64,000 bases of DNA. Source: Marinisporobacter sp. (GTDB lineage: Bacteria > Bacillota > Clostridia > Peptostreptococcales > Thermotaleaceae). Positions 54,942-63,674 of the stretch are shown here, piece by piece. The position numbers and the translations under genes are program-made. The DNA is taken from positions 62,001-126,000 of the forward strand of contig JAOARP010000020.1 of NCBI GenBank assembly GCA_025210525.1. The letters run 5' to 3'. The first letter of the stretch is position 1. Each line of letters begins with the position of its first letter. Under the pieces are notes generated by a model. The model ran no database searches. It saw nothing but the letters and a program-made list of their open reading frames with translations, and was not told where the DNA came from.

Positions 54942-55202
54942 ATGGAAGTATTAAAAGTATCAGCAAAATCAAGTCCAAATTCTGTTGCAGGAGCATTAGC
55001 TGGCGTTTTAAGAGAACGCGGGGGCGCTGAAATTCAAGCTATTGGTGCAGGTGCTCTAAATCAAGCAGTAAAAGCGGTAGCCATTGCTAGAGGATTTGTT
55101 GCTCCTAGTGGTGTGGACCTAATCTGTATCCCTGCATTTACTGATATATTAATAGATGGGGAGGAAAGAACAGCAATAAAATTAATTGTTGAGCCTAGAT
55201 AG
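54942..55202 (+). CDS. spoVS: Stage V sporulation protein S (SpoVS, Alba-like)
   Basis: SpoVS is a small Alba-fold nucleic-acid-binding protein required for later sporulation stages. The 86-residue product has the almost invariant sequence of the family: MEVLKVSAKSSPNSVAGALAG at the start, GGAEIQAIGAGALNQAVKAV in the middle and LICIPAFTDILIDGEERTA near the end. The length is exact. GGGGGG precedes the ATG. It follows rny, as in many Firmicutes, but is isolated by terminators on both sides. Confidence 0.98.
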   Translation: MEVLKVSAKSSPNSVAGALAGVLRERGGAEIQAIGAGALNQAVKAVAIARGFVAPSGVDLICIPAFTDILIDGEERTAIKLIVEPR

Positions 55203-55213
55203 AAAGAATAAAT

Positions 55214-55244
55214 AAAAAACCTGCTTTTAAAGCAGGTTTTTTGT
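55214..55244 (+). terminator. Intrinsic terminator after spoVS
   Basis: AAAAAACCTGCTT (55214-55226), loop TTA, AAGCAGGTTTTTT (55230-55242). It is a perfect 13-bp stem ending in a T tract. Confidence 0.93.
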
Positions 55245-55329
55245 ATCATAAAGTATATAATAATTAGGCATAATATGTGCATAAAATATAAAAAAATTAA
55301 GACATACATAAATTAAAGGAGGTGATCTT

Positions 55330-56178
55330 ATGAATGCTATGGTAGATATGCATGTACATACGAGTGCATCAGATGGTATTTTATCTCCTATAGATGTTGT
55401 ATATTGGGCAAAAGAGAGAGGACTTAAAGGAATTGCCATAACGGATCATGATACGATTGATGGCATAGAAGAGGCTATAAAGGTTTCTAAAAAATATGAT
55501 GACTTTTTAGTAATACCTGGTATAGAATTTAGTACATTATATCATGATACGGAAATTCATATATTAGGATATTTTATAGATTGTAAGAATCAAAACCTTA
55601 TTCATATGACGAAAAGGATTAAAAATTATAGAGCCAAAAGGATAGAATTGATGGTGGATAAGCTGAGGGAGTTAGGATATGATATTCATTTTTCAGAAGT
55701 TAAAGATGACCAGAAAGAAGGGGCTATTGGCAGACCTCATGTAGCTAGAATACTCCTTCAAAAAGGATATGTATCTTCTGTTTCTGAGGCATTTGAAAAA
55801 TTACTTGGTAAAGGAAAGCCTGCTTATGTTGAGAGGTTTAAGCTGACTGTTGATGAGGCTATAGAGCTTATTGAAAATGCTAAAGGAATACCAGTACTTG
55901 CTCATCCAGCATTGATCGATAAAGGGATAGATATAGAAGAAATTATAAAAAAAGGGATAAAAGGAATAGAAGTCTATCATTCGGAACATTCAGCTTTTCA
56001 TAACAACATGTATCTAGAGTTTTCTAAAAAATATGATCTTTTCATTACAGGAGGTTCTGATTATCATGATGAGATGATAGAAAACATTCCTAATATAGGA
56101 AAGATTTTTATCCCTTATGATAAGATTAAAGAAATGAAAAAATCTTTGAAGGATTTTGGAGAAATGTGTAGAATATAA
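55330..56178 (+). CDS. PHP-domain phosphoesterase (YciV/TrpH/RNase AM family)
   Basis: The 282-residue product has the PHP metal-binding motifs: MVDMHVHTSASDG at the N-terminus, IAITDHDTIDGIEEA, VIPGIEFSTLYHDTEIHILGYF, VLAHPALI, and the C-terminal GGSDYHDE. The insertion domain (about 85-170) and overall length fit the YciV/TrpH family, whose members act as 3',5'-nucleoside-bisphosphate phosphatases or 5'-3' exoribonucleases. The exact substrate here is unknown. An AAAGGAGGTGATC ribosome site precedes the ATG. Confidence 0.92.
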   Translation: MNAMVDMHVHTSASDGILSPIDVVYWAKERGLKGIAITDHDTIDGIEEAIKVSKKYDDFLVIPGIEFSTLYHDTEIHILGYFIDCKNQNLIHMTKRIKNYRAKRIELMVDKLRELGYDIHFSEVKDDQKEGAIGRPHVARILLQKGYVSSVSEAFEKLLGKGKPAYVERFKLTVDEAIELIENAKGIPVLAHPALIDKGIDIEEIIKKGIKGIEVYHSEHSAFHNNMYLEFSKKYDLFITGGSDYHDEMIENIPNIGKIFIPYDKIKEMKKSLKDFGEMCRI

Positions 56179-56213
56179 TTAGCTTAGCGATAAAAGGGAA
56201 AGGGGTAAAAAAA

Positions 56214-57644
56214 TTGGCACAAGTTTATGAAAATCCACTAATTACAAGATATGCTAGTAGGGAAATGGCAGAAATTTTTTCTTCAGATGAAAAATTTAAA
56301 ACATGGAGAAAACTTTGGATTGCTCTTGCAGAATCTGAGAAAGAACTGGGACTCGAAATAACACAAGAGCAAATTGATGAAATGAAAAAATATTGTGATG
56401 ATATTAATTATGATGTGGCTAAGAAGAGAGAAAAAGAGACAAGACATGATGTAATGTCTCATGTGTATGCTTTTGGCGTACAATGCCCTAAAGCAAAGCC
56501 CATCATCCACCTAGGGGCAACAAGTGCTTATGTGGGAGATAATACAGATGTCATTATCATGCAAGAAGCTATGAAGATGATACAAAAAAAAATCATCAAT
56601 CTATTGAGTAGACTTTCTAAATTTTCTATAGAATACAAAGATGTACCTACTCTAGGATTTACTCATTTTCAACCTGCGCAGCTTACTACGGTTGGAAAGA
56701 GAGCTACTTTATGGCTAATGGATCTTTTAATGGATTGTGAAGATGTTGAAAATATGTTAGCTAGTATGAAAATGAGAGGGGTAAAAGGAACAACAGGTAC
56801 GCAAGCAAGCTTTTTAAAACTATTTGATGGAGATCATGAAAAAGTAAAAAAACTAGATAAGCTTGTAGCAAATAAATTAGGTTTTGAAAAAACTTTTCCA
56901 GTAACAGGACAAACTTATTCAAGGAAATTAGATTACAAGGTTTTATCTGTTTTAAGTGGTATTGCACAAAGCGTCCATAAGATGACAAATGATATAAGAC
57001 TTCTTCAGCATTTAAAAGAAGTAGAAGAACCTTTTGAATCTACTCAAATTGGTTCATCGGCTATGGCATATAAAAGAAATCCTATGAGAAGTGAGAGAGT
57101 AGCATCTCTTTCAAGACATGTGATGGCTCTTATAATGGATCCAGCCATGACAACTTCTACACAATGGTTTGAAAGAACTTTAGATGATTCTGCAAATAGA
57201 AGAATTTCAATTCCAGAAGCATTTTTAGCTGTAGATGCTATCCTTGAAATCTGTATTAATATATCTTCTGGCTTAGTTGTTTATGAAAAAGTAATTCATC
57301 AGCATGTGATGAACGAACTTCCATTTATGGCAACAGAAAATATTATTATGGAAGCTGTAAAAAGAGGTGGAGATCGACAAGAGCTTCATGAAAAAATTAG
57401 GGTTCATTCCATGGAAGCTGCAAAACAGGTGAAACAAGAAGGAAAAGAGAATGATTTATTAATTAGAATTGCAAATGATGAAACCTTTGGTCTTTCTAAT
57501 GAAGAAATTAGTAGTTTAATGGATGCAAGACTTTTTATAGGAAGAGCACCACAGCAGGTAATAGAGTTTATAGGAGAATATATTCAACCTATAATAGATG
57601 AAAATAAAGATCTATTAGGGATTGAAATTGATTTAAAGGTATAA
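56214..57644 (+). CDS. purB: Adenylosuccinate lyase
   Basis: PurB acts twice in purine synthesis, splitting SAICAR and adenylosuccinate to release fumarate. The TTG start at 56214 (LAQVYENPLITRYASREMAEIFS) is preceded by AAAGGGG. The 476-residue product has the superfamily signature with catalytic loop serines (IGSSAMAYKRNPMRSE), the TRHDVMSHVYAFG and HLGATSAYVGDNTD His/Thr regions, and GFTHFQPAQLTTVGKRA. This longer form is close to the eukaryote-like ADSL group found in many clostridia. It is not in a purine operon here. Confidence 0.95.
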   Translation: MAQVYENPLITRYASREMAEIFSSDEKFKTWRKLWIALAESEKELGLEITQEQIDEMKKYCDDINYDVAKKREKETRHDVMSHVYAFGVQCPKAKPIIHLGATSAYVGDNTDVIIMQEAMKMIQKKIINLLSRLSKFSIEYKDVPTLGFTHFQPAQLTTVGKRATLWLMDLLMDCEDVENMLASMKMRGVKGTTGTQASFLKLFDGDHEKVKKLDKLVANKLGFEKTFPVTGQTYSRKLDYKVLSVLSGIAQSVHKMTNDIRLLQHLKEVEEPFESTQIGSSAMAYKRNPMRSERVASLSRHVMALIMDPAMTTSTQWFERTLDDSANRRISIPEAFLAVDAILEICINISSGLVVYEKVIHQHVMNELPFMATENIIMEAVKRGGDRQELHEKIRVHSMEAAKQVKQEGKENDLLIRIANDETFGLSNEEISSLMDARLFIGRAPQQVIEFIGEYIQPIIDENKDLLGIEIDLKV

Positions 57645-57653
57645 AATGTAACG

Positions 57654-57682
57654 TTGACATGAAATAAAAATTTAGATATAAT
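57654..57682 (+). promoter_or_regulatory. Consensus promoter of the proAB T-box operon
   Basis: TTGACA (57654-57659) and TATAAT (57677-57682), both perfect consensus, are 17 bases apart. It starts 10 bases after the purB stop. Transcription would begin near 57689. Confidence 0.92.
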
Positions 57683-57688
57683 ATTTTT

Positions 57689-57927
57689 TAAATATGAATA
57701 GGTTGATGCTTTGAAGGAGAATAGTAAAAAAGAAATGTTTCACAGAGAATAAGACAGTGGTGAGAGTCTTATAAACTATCTTTTTGAACCCGCTCTGGAG
57801 CATATGGCAAATGAAGTCATTACGGTTATAATCACGTTACGATTATCTAAGAAGAGCTGTTTTATTTGGCTAATTAGGGTGGTACCGCGGGTAAACTCTC
57901 GTCCCTTAGGGGATGAGGGTTTTTTAT
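57689..57927 (+). ncRNA. Proline-specific T-box riboswitch controlling proA-proB
   Basis: This leader fills the gap between purB and proA. It contains the stem-I AGAGA element (about 57743), the specifier context GAA-CCC-GCTCTGGAG with CCC (Pro) at 57789-57791, and the T-box sequence AGGGTGGTACCGCGG (57876-57890), whose GGTA/TGGT core pairs with the uncharged tRNA NCCA end. The terminator ACTCTCGTCCC (57895-57905) / GGGATGAGGGT (57910-57920) with TTTTTT follows. The proline assignment agrees with the downstream genes. Uncharged tRNA-Pro(GGG or UGG) would prevent termination. Confidence 0.95.
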
Positions 57928-57949
57928 TATATAAAAAAGGAGTGGTCAT

Positions 57950-59188
57950 ATGACTTTAATTGAAAAATGTAAAGTATTAAATAAAGCATCAAGTGCCTTA
58001 GCCACTATGGATACAAAATCTAAGAATAAAGCACTACAGGAAGTGGCAATGAGCTTAAAAGAACATGAAGATTTCATCCTAGAAGAAAATAGAAAAGATG
58101 TGGAAAAAGCCAAAAGTAATCAGATGAAAGAAAGTTTGATTGATCGTCTTCGCTTAGATGAAAAAAGAATTGATGGAATGATAGAAGGAATAAAAACAAT
58201 CATAGATTTAAAAGATCCTGTATGGAAAAGTAATGAAGTATGGACTTTAGAAAATGGGCTTACAGTAAGTAGAATGACTGTGCCTATGGGAGTGATTGGA
58301 ATTATTTATGAATCAAGACCTAACGTAACAGTAGATGCTTTCTCCCTTGCATTAAAAAGTGGAAATTGCATTTTGCTTCGTGGAAGTTCAACTTCTATTC
58401 ATTCAAACAAAGCTTTAGTATATGCTATTAAGGAAGGACTTAAAAAAAGTGGTATATCTGAAGATGTGATTGCGTTAGTAGATGACACAAACCGAGCAGT
58501 TGTAAAAGAAATGTTAACTATGAATGAATATATTGATTTAGTTATTCCAAGGGGAGGAAAAGACTTAATTCAATTTGTAGTAAAGAATGCAACAGTACCG
58601 ACCATTGAAACAGGTGTAGGAAATTGTCATATATTTGTAGATGAAACAGCTGATTTAGAAAGAGCAGTAGATATTATTGAGAATGCAAAAGTACAAAGAC
58701 CTGGCGTTTGTAATGCTTGTGAAACGGTGTTGATTCATAAGAATATAGCAAATGTATTTTTACCTAAACTATATGATTGCTTAAAGGATCGAGTAGAAAT
58801 GAGAGGGTGTGATGAAACTCAAAAAATCATACCTGTAAAGGAAGCAATAGAGGAAGATTGGGCTGAAGAATATTTAGATTATATTTTAGCTATTAAAGTA
58901 GTTGAAGATATAGAAATGACAATTTCTCATATTGATACTTATGGAACAAAGCATTCAGAAGCTATTTTAACGGAAAAAGTGTCAAATGCCAATGCCTTTT
59001 TAAGAAGAGTAGATGCTGCAGCTGTATATGTAAATGCTTCTACAAGATTTACAGATGGAGGAGAATTTGGATTTGGAGCAGAGATGGGTATAAGTACACA
59101 AAAAATGCATGCGCGAGGACCAATGGGACTAAATGAACTAGTAACTGTGAAATATACAGTACAAGGAAACGGACAAATTAGAGAATAG
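57950..59188 (+). CDS. proA: Glutamate-5-semialdehyde dehydrogenase (gamma-glutamyl phosphate reductase)
   Basis: ProA reduces gamma-glutamyl phosphate to glutamate-5-semialdehyde in proline synthesis, using NADPH. The 412-residue product has the ALDH-fold motifs of ProA: VPMGVIGIIYESRPNVTVDAF, LRGSSTSIHSNKAL, the catalytic cysteine in RPGVCNACETVLIH, and TRFTDGGEFGFGAEMGIST. It follows the T-box leader by 25 bases and precedes proB by 9. Confidence 0.98.
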   Translation: MTLIEKCKVLNKASSALATMDTKSKNKALQEVAMSLKEHEDFILEENRKDVEKAKSNQMKESLIDRLRLDEKRIDGMIEGIKTIIDLKDPVWKSNEVWTLENGLTVSRMTVPMGVIGIIYESRPNVTVDAFSLALKSGNCILLRGSSTSIHSNKALVYAIKEGLKKSGISEDVIALVDDTNRAVVKEMLTMNEYIDLVIPRGGKDLIQFVVKNATVPTIETGVGNCHIFVDETADLERAVDIIENAKVQRPGVCNACETVLIHKNIANVFLPKLYDCLKDRVEMRGCDETQKIIPVKEAIEEDWAEEYLDYILAIKVVEDIEMTISHIDTYGTKHSEAILTEKVSNANAFLRRVDAAAVYVNASTRFTDGGEFGFGAEMGISTQKMHARGPMGLNELVTVKYTVQGNGQIRE

Positions 59189-59197
59189 AGGGATAAA

Positions 59198-59989
59198 ATG
59201 TTAGCAGCAATTATGAGCAAAGCCAAAAAAATTGTCATTAAGATAGGGAGTAATACTTTAGCAAATGAAGATGGAACCATTAATAAAGATTTTTTAGAAA
59301 AGTTTGGTGAACAAATAAATTTTTTAAGGGATCAGGGAAAAGAAATTGTTATTGTATCTTCTGGAGCAAGAATAGCTGGGGTAGGAACAATAGGTAAATG
59401 GATGAGAAAAGGAGATATCCATTATAAACAGGCTTTATGTGCTATTGGACAAGTGGAATTAATGGATTCTTATAGACAAGTTTTTAGTAAGTATGATATT
59501 CATATTGGACAAATGCTTTTAACTAGAGAGGATTTATCAGATGCTAATCGGACTTTAAATATCAGAAATACGTTGTTTACTTTAATTGATGAAGGGGTTA
59601 TTCCTATTATCAATGAAAATGATACAGTAAGTGTTGCTGAAATAAAAATCGGAGATAATGATACCCTAGCAGCCCTTACAGCTAACCTTTGGGATGCAGA
59701 TTTATTGATTATGTTTAGTGATATTGATGGTGTATATGATAAAAATCCGAAGGAATATAAAGATGCAAAATTTCTTGAACAAATTACAGATATTGATGGA
59801 CTCTTAGAAATCATTGAAATGGGGAAAGTCAATGAATTTGGAACAGGAGGAATTGCTACGAAGATTGAGGCGGCTCGTAAGGTGAATACTTATGGTATTC
59901 CAATGATTTTAACAAATGGAAAAAAAGAAAATATTTTATTAAACTTATTAGAGGGAACAGAAAGGGCAACTTTATTTATTTCAAAATAA
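59198..59989 (+). CDS. proB: Glutamate 5-kinase (without PUA domain)
   Basis: ProB phosphorylates glutamate, the feedback-controlled first step of proline synthesis. The 263-residue product is an amino-acid-kinase domain only: KKIVIKIGSNTLANEDG, IVSSGARIAGVG, PIINENDTVSVAEIKIGDNDTLAA, MFSDIDGVYDKNP and GTGGIATKIEAARK. The C-terminal PUA domain of E. coli and B. subtilis ProB (about 365 residues) is absent, and the stop is followed by a terminator, so this is a natural short form rather than a truncation. GAGGGAT precedes the ATG. The order proA-proB is reversed relative to Bacillus. Confidence 0.96.
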   Translation: MLAAIMSKAKKIVIKIGSNTLANEDGTINKDFLEKFGEQINFLRDQGKEIVIVSSGARIAGVGTIGKWMRKGDIHYKQALCAIGQVELMDSYRQVFSKYDIHIGQMLLTREDLSDANRTLNIRNTLFTLIDEGVIPIINENDTVSVAEIKIGDNDTLAALTANLWDADLLIMFSDIDGVYDKNPKEYKDAKFLEQITDIDGLLEIIEMGKVNEFGTGGIATKIEAARKVNTYGIPMILTNGKKENILLNLLEGTERATLFISK

Positions 59990-60030
59990 AATATCACCTA
60001 GCTATAACTATAGCTAGGTGATATTTTGTA
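59988..60030 (+). terminator. Long perfect hairpin after proB
   Basis: Bases 59988-60005 and 60010-60027 form an 18-bp perfect stem (starting AAAATATCACC, ending GGTGATATTTT) with loop AACT. The A/T-rich ends let it work in both directions. It overlaps the proB stop codon. Confidence 0.9.
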
Positions 60031-60068
60031 ATATATTGAAAAAAATTATATAATATGAAGGATGATTA

Positions 60069-60077
60069 TGATATAAT
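60069..60077 (+). promoter_or_regulatory. Extended -10 promoter of the steA-steB gene set
   Basis: TGaTATAAT (TG 60069-60070, TATAAT 60072-60077) lies 72 bases before the steA ATG, with no good -35 hexamer. The position after the proB terminator supports a separate transcription unit. Confidence 0.5.
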
Positions 60078-60149
60078 AAGCTTTGTGAAGTTTTGGTATT
60101 ATTTATGAAAAATGAGTAATACTAAAGAAAAAACAACTGGAGGAAATAT

Positions 60150-61298
60150 ATGTTAACCACAGGCATTGCAAGAATTGATAAAAAAACAAAAGAACTTGTC
60201 AAAAGGTTAAATCCAGGAGAAATTGCAGTGATCAATCATAAAGATATAGATGAAGTAGCAGCAAATTCTTTAGTTCTGTGTAAACCATGTATGGTGATTA
60301 ATGCAGCACAGTCTATTAGTGGAAGATATCCTAACTTAGGACCTGAGATATTAGAAAAAGCAGGAATTCCTATTTTAGATCATGTAGGAGATGAGGTTTT
60401 CTCTAAAATTAAAGAAGGAAATTCTTTAGAAATTAGAGAAAATAAACTATATATGGATGAAGAATGCATTGGAAATGGGAACCTATTGACAAAAGAATTA
60501 ATTAAGAAAAAATTAGAAGAAACGAGTGAAAATTTTCAATTTGAATTAGATAAATTTATTGAAAATACACTAGAGTATGCTAAAAAAGAAAAGGACATGC
60601 TTTTGGGAAATTTAAAGATTCCCCAAGTAAGTACAAGATTTAAAGGAAGACATACTTTGGTTGTTGTAAGAGGGCAAAACTATAAGGAAGATTTACATGC
60701 TATAAAATCATATATTGAGGAGTTTAATCCAATCCTTATTGGTGTTGATGGTGGTGGTGATGCTCTTATGGAGTGTGGATACATTCCTGACATGATTGTA
60801 GGGGATATGGATAGTGTTTCAGATGAATGCTTAAAGGCTTGTAAGGAAATAGTTGTACATGCTTATCGTGATGGGCGAGCACCAGGACTAAAAAGAATTG
60901 AAGAACTAGGTCTTAAAAGTATCGTATTTCCAGCCCCAGGAACGAGTGAGGATATTGCTATGCTCCTTGCTTTTGACAATGAGACAGAGCTTATTGTAGC
61001 AGTAGGAACCCATTCAAATATGGTTGATTTTCTTGAAAAAGGAAGAAAAGGAATGGCGAGTACTTTTCTTGTTAGATTAAAGGTTGGATCAAAGCTAGTT
61101 GATGCAAAAGGTGTAAATAAATTATATCGAGAAAGTGTGAAATTTAAACACTTTGCAGGACTTGCATTTGGTGCAATGATTCCTATATTTATAGTGGGAG
61201 CCTTATCCCCTACCGTTCAGCAGCTATTTAAATTATTTCTTATAAAATTAAAATTTGTCTTTCCAATGGAATTTTTAGGGAGGTATCACATTTGGTAA
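60150..61298 (+). CDS. steA: SteA-like protein (thiamin-pyrophosphokinase-like fold, membrane anchored)
   Basis: The 382-residue product belongs to the COG4825/SteA family. The N-terminal region (about 1-150) contains LNPGEIAVINHKDIDEVAANSLV and INAAQSISGRYPN. A central thiamin-pyrophosphokinase-like catalytic core (about 170-300) has LVVVRG, GVDGGGDALMECGYIPDMIVGDMDSVSDE and APGTSEDIAMLLAF. A C-terminal TM helix follows (FAGLAFGAMIPIFIVGAL). In Corynebacterium, SteA forms a divisome-associated complex with SteB that controls cell-wall hydrolases. The enzymatic activity is unknown. It overlaps the next gene by 7 bases, matching a SteA-SteB pair. Confidence 0.88.
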   Translation: MLTTGIARIDKKTKELVKRLNPGEIAVINHKDIDEVAANSLVLCKPCMVINAAQSISGRYPNLGPEILEKAGIPILDHVGDEVFSKIKEGNSLEIRENKLYMDEECIGNGNLLTKELIKKKLEETSENFQFELDKFIENTLEYAKKEKDMLLGNLKIPQVSTRFKGRHTLVVVRGQNYKEDLHAIKSYIEEFNPILIGVDGGGDALMECGYIPDMIVGDMDSVSDECLKACKEIVVHAYRDGRAPGLKRIEELGLKSIVFPAPGTSEDIAMLLAFDNETELIVAVGTHSNMVDFLEKGRKGMASTFLVRLKVGSKLVDAKGVNKLYRESVKFKHFAGLAFGAMIPIFIVGALSPTVQQLFKLFLIKLKFVFPMEFLGRYHIW

Positions 61299-62164
61299 TT
61301 AATTTAAAGTATTATGTCATAACAATCGTTGCAATATTTTTAGCAATAGGAATAGGAATATTTATAGGCATCATGTTAGATGGACAAGATTTAATTGTAG
61401 CGCAACAAAAAGAAATTGTTTCTCAACTTGAAAGTAAATTTGATGAATTTAAAATAAAGCAGGATAGTTTGCAGGAAAAAATTGACGTATTGAATCTAGA
61501 AAAGGATAAAAATGAAAAGTTTTTGAATAGTATATATCCAGAATTTGTAGAAGATCAATTAAAAGATTTAAACGTTATTGTTTTAGAAACTAGTGAACAT
61601 TATGATTATTCAGGAATTAATGATGCCTTTAAAAAAGCAGGTGTAAGTGGTGTAACAAATATGATTATGAAAGAGGGAAATAGAGAAGAAATAGTAGCAA
61701 TAGCACAAGAGTTTGGTATACCAGAGACGTCAGAAGATTTAGAAGAACAAATTGTAAAGAAGTTTTGTGATGTATTAGTTTCTGGAAATGATAAAGCTTT
61801 TATAGAAAAGTTAAAAGAAAAGAAAATTATTGATTATACAGATGATTTCTTTGTACCAGCTGATTACATTGTTATAGCAGGAGGCAGTATTGATAAGAAC
61901 CAAGGAATGTTGAATAAATTTGATAAAACGATTATCAACTATATAAAAAGTAAAAACGTTCCTATTATGGCAGTTGAAAAGTTAGAAGTTGCGTATTCTA
62001 ATATAAGTGAATACAAAAAACTTAGAATATCTACAGTAGATAATGTAGATACAGTCATAGGAAAAATCTCTATGCTAATGGTAGTTAGCGGTCAAGAGGG
62101 GCATTTTGGAGAAAAAGAAACAGCAGATAATTTAGTTCCAGAAGGATTTATAACAGTAGACTAG
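61292..62164 (+). CDS. steB: SteB-like / MctB-family (copper transporter-like) membrane protein
   Basis: The TTG start at 61292 (LVINLKYYVITIVAIFLAIGIG) follows AGGGAGGT at 61277-61284 and overlaps the steA stop. The 290-residue product has one N-terminal TM helix (about 7-28: YYVITIVAIFLAIGIGIFIG), a coiled coil (about 36-75), and an external alpha/beta domain (YIVIAGGSIDKNQ, VPIMAVEK). This is the pattern of the MctB/DUF3186 family, named for mycobacterial copper transport. In corynebacteria the SteA partner SteB is of this family and acts in cell separation. Given the steA neighbour, a division role is more likely than copper transport. Confidence 0.82.
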   Translation: MVINLKYYVITIVAIFLAIGIGIFIGIMLDGQDLIVAQQKEIVSQLESKFDEFKIKQDSLQEKIDVLNLEKDKNEKFLNSIYPEFVEDQLKDLNVIVLETSEHYDYSGINDAFKKAGVSGVTNMIMKEGNREEIVAIAQEFGIPETSEDLEEQIVKKFCDVLVSGNDKAFIEKLKEKKIIDYTDDFFVPADYIVIAGGSIDKNQGMLNKFDKTIINYIKSKNVPIMAVEKLEVAYSNISEYKKLRISTVDNVDTVIGKISMLMVVSGQEGHFGEKETADNLVPEGFITVD

Positions 62165-62175
62165 GAGTTGATTAA

Positions 62176-62862
62176 ATGTCGAAGTACGTGACGGTTTTAG
62201 TACCCGCTTATAATGAGGGGGATAGAATAAAGTCTACTATAGATGCAATGAACGCTTCAAAATATGTAGATCAAATAGTAATTATAGATGATGGTTCAAA
62301 AGATAATACATATGATGTGGCAAAAGCTACAAATGCTAAGGTCTATCGATTAGATGAAAATAAAGGAAAAGGCTTTGCATTAAGCTTTGGGATAGAAAAG
62401 GTATATAAGGAAAGTCATGTTATTGCTTTTTTAGACGGAGATATTGGGAAAACAGCATTAGAAATAGATAACCTAATTTTACCTATCCTAGAAGACCAAG
62501 CAGATGTTACTATAGCAAGATTTCCAGCAGCAAAGAAAAAGGGTGGATTTGGGCTCGTTAAAAATCTTGCAAAATATGGTGTGAAATTGTATACAGGACA
62601 AACCATATATACTTCTTTATCAGGACAAAGAGTTTTTAAGACAGAGGTACTTAAAAGATTTAAAGAAATCCCTTCAGATTATGGGGTTGAGGTAGGAATG
62701 ACTATTGATATTTTAAATATGGGATATAGAATCAAAGAAGTTGATGTAACTATGACCCATAGAGAGACAGGAAGGGACTTTAAAAGCTTTGTTCATAGGG
62801 GCAAACAGTTTTATCAAATATTATTAACATTACTTAGAAAGAGAAAAGAGGTGACAAAGTAA
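62176..62862 (+). CDS. Family 2 glycosyltransferase
   Basis: The 228-residue cytosolic GT-A enzyme starts VTVLVPAYNEGDRIKSTID, with IVIIDDGSKDNTYDVA for the nucleotide and the metal motif FLDGDIGK (DxD-like). ENKGKGFALSFGI follows the dolichyl-phosphate-mannose-synthase-like pattern. No TM helices are present. It probably transfers a sugar to a polyprenyl-linked acceptor or donor, but the sugar cannot be told. It lies between steB and a GT4 phosphosugar transferase gene, overlapping the latter by one base. Confidence 0.88.
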   Translation: MSKYVTVLVPAYNEGDRIKSTIDAMNASKYVDQIVIIDDGSKDNTYDVAKATNAKVYRLDENKGKGFALSFGIEKVYKESHVIAFLDGDIGKTALEIDNLILPILEDQADVTIARFPAAKKKGGFGLVKNLAKYGVKLYTGQTIYTSLSGQRVFKTEVLKRFKEIPSDYGVEVGMTIDILNMGYRIKEVDVTMTHRETGRDFKSFVHRGKQFYQILLTLLRKRKEVTK

Positions 62863-63674
62863 TGTTAATAAAATTTTCTTCTTTATTTTTAGGTTTTGTT
62901 TTTGCTAAATTCATGATTCCTATGTTTATGAATCTATTATATGAGACAGAGTGTGTTAAAAGTAATTACAAGGGTGAGAATATTCCTGTAGGAATGGGGC
63001 TTATATTTATTCCTGTAGTAACGGTTCTTGTTATTTTTCTATTGCTTTGTTCCGTTAAAAATAATGTTGTCTATATAGTATTATTCTTAGTAGGAACTTT
63101 AGGTATGGGATTGGCTGGATTATTAGATGATTTATTAGGTAATAGAAATGTTACAGGATTGAAAGGACATTTTAAAAAGCTATTGAAACTTGAATTGACA
63201 ACAGGCGGTTTTAAAGCTGCTTTCGGAGGCGTATTATCATTAACCATTAGTATAATTATTTCTAACAATATAATAGACATTTTTATGAATACATTAATTA
63301 TCGCTCTTTTTACTAATTTTATAAATCTATTAGATTTACGACCAGGTAGAGCGTTAAAAGGATTTTTAGTCACGGGTATTATTTTAGTCCTAAGTCCTAT
63401 TTATGAAGAATTTTGTTTCCTAATGATGGGACTAATGGGGTGTGTATTGGCTTATATTCCATATGATTTAAAAGCAAAATCTATGATGGGAGATGTAGGT
63501 TCTAATATTTTAGGTATTTCTCTAGGAATCGTGTGTAGCAGCTTAGGTTTTTCCACAAGAATGATTGCTTTAGGATTTTTAATATTACTACATCTTTATA
63601 CGGAGAAGTATTCTTTAACAAAAACTATTGAAAAAGTAAAAATATTAAAATATCTTGATGAAATAGGTAGATAA
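62862..63674 (+). CDS. GT4/MraY-WecA-like polyprenyl-phosphate phosphosugar transferase (variant)
   Basis: The 270-residue polytopic membrane protein is related to MraY/WecA/TagO, which attach a phospho-N-acetylhexosamine to undecaprenyl phosphate. Conserved elements: GLAGLLDDLLGNRNVTGLKGHFK (the DD motif), and MMGDVGSNILGISLG matching the GD-GS-LG motif. The usual N-x-DG-x-DGLA loop is replaced by NLLDLRPGRALKG, and the protein is shorter than MraY (about 320). It has about eight or nine helices. Its start codon overlaps the GT2 stop. A terminator overlaps its own stop. Confidence 0.85.
   Translation: MLIKFSSLFLGFVFAKFMIPMFMNLLYETECVKSNYKGENIPVGMGLIFIPVVTVLVIFLLLCSVKNNVVYIVLFLVGTLGMGLAGLLDDLLGNRNVTGLKGHFKKLLKLELTTGGFKAAFGGVLSLTISIIISNNIIDIFMNTLIIALFTNFINLLDLRPGRALKGFLVTGIILVLSPIYEEFCFLMMGLMGCVLAYIPYDLKAKSMMGDVGSNILGISLGIVCSSLGFSTRMIALGFLILLHLYTEKYSLTKTIEKVKILKYLDEIGR

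Noticed and set aside
61292-62164. Copper transport role for the MctB-family gene
   Set aside because: There is no Cys/Met-rich copper motif or copper-related neighbour. The overlapping steA favours a SteB-type envelope role.
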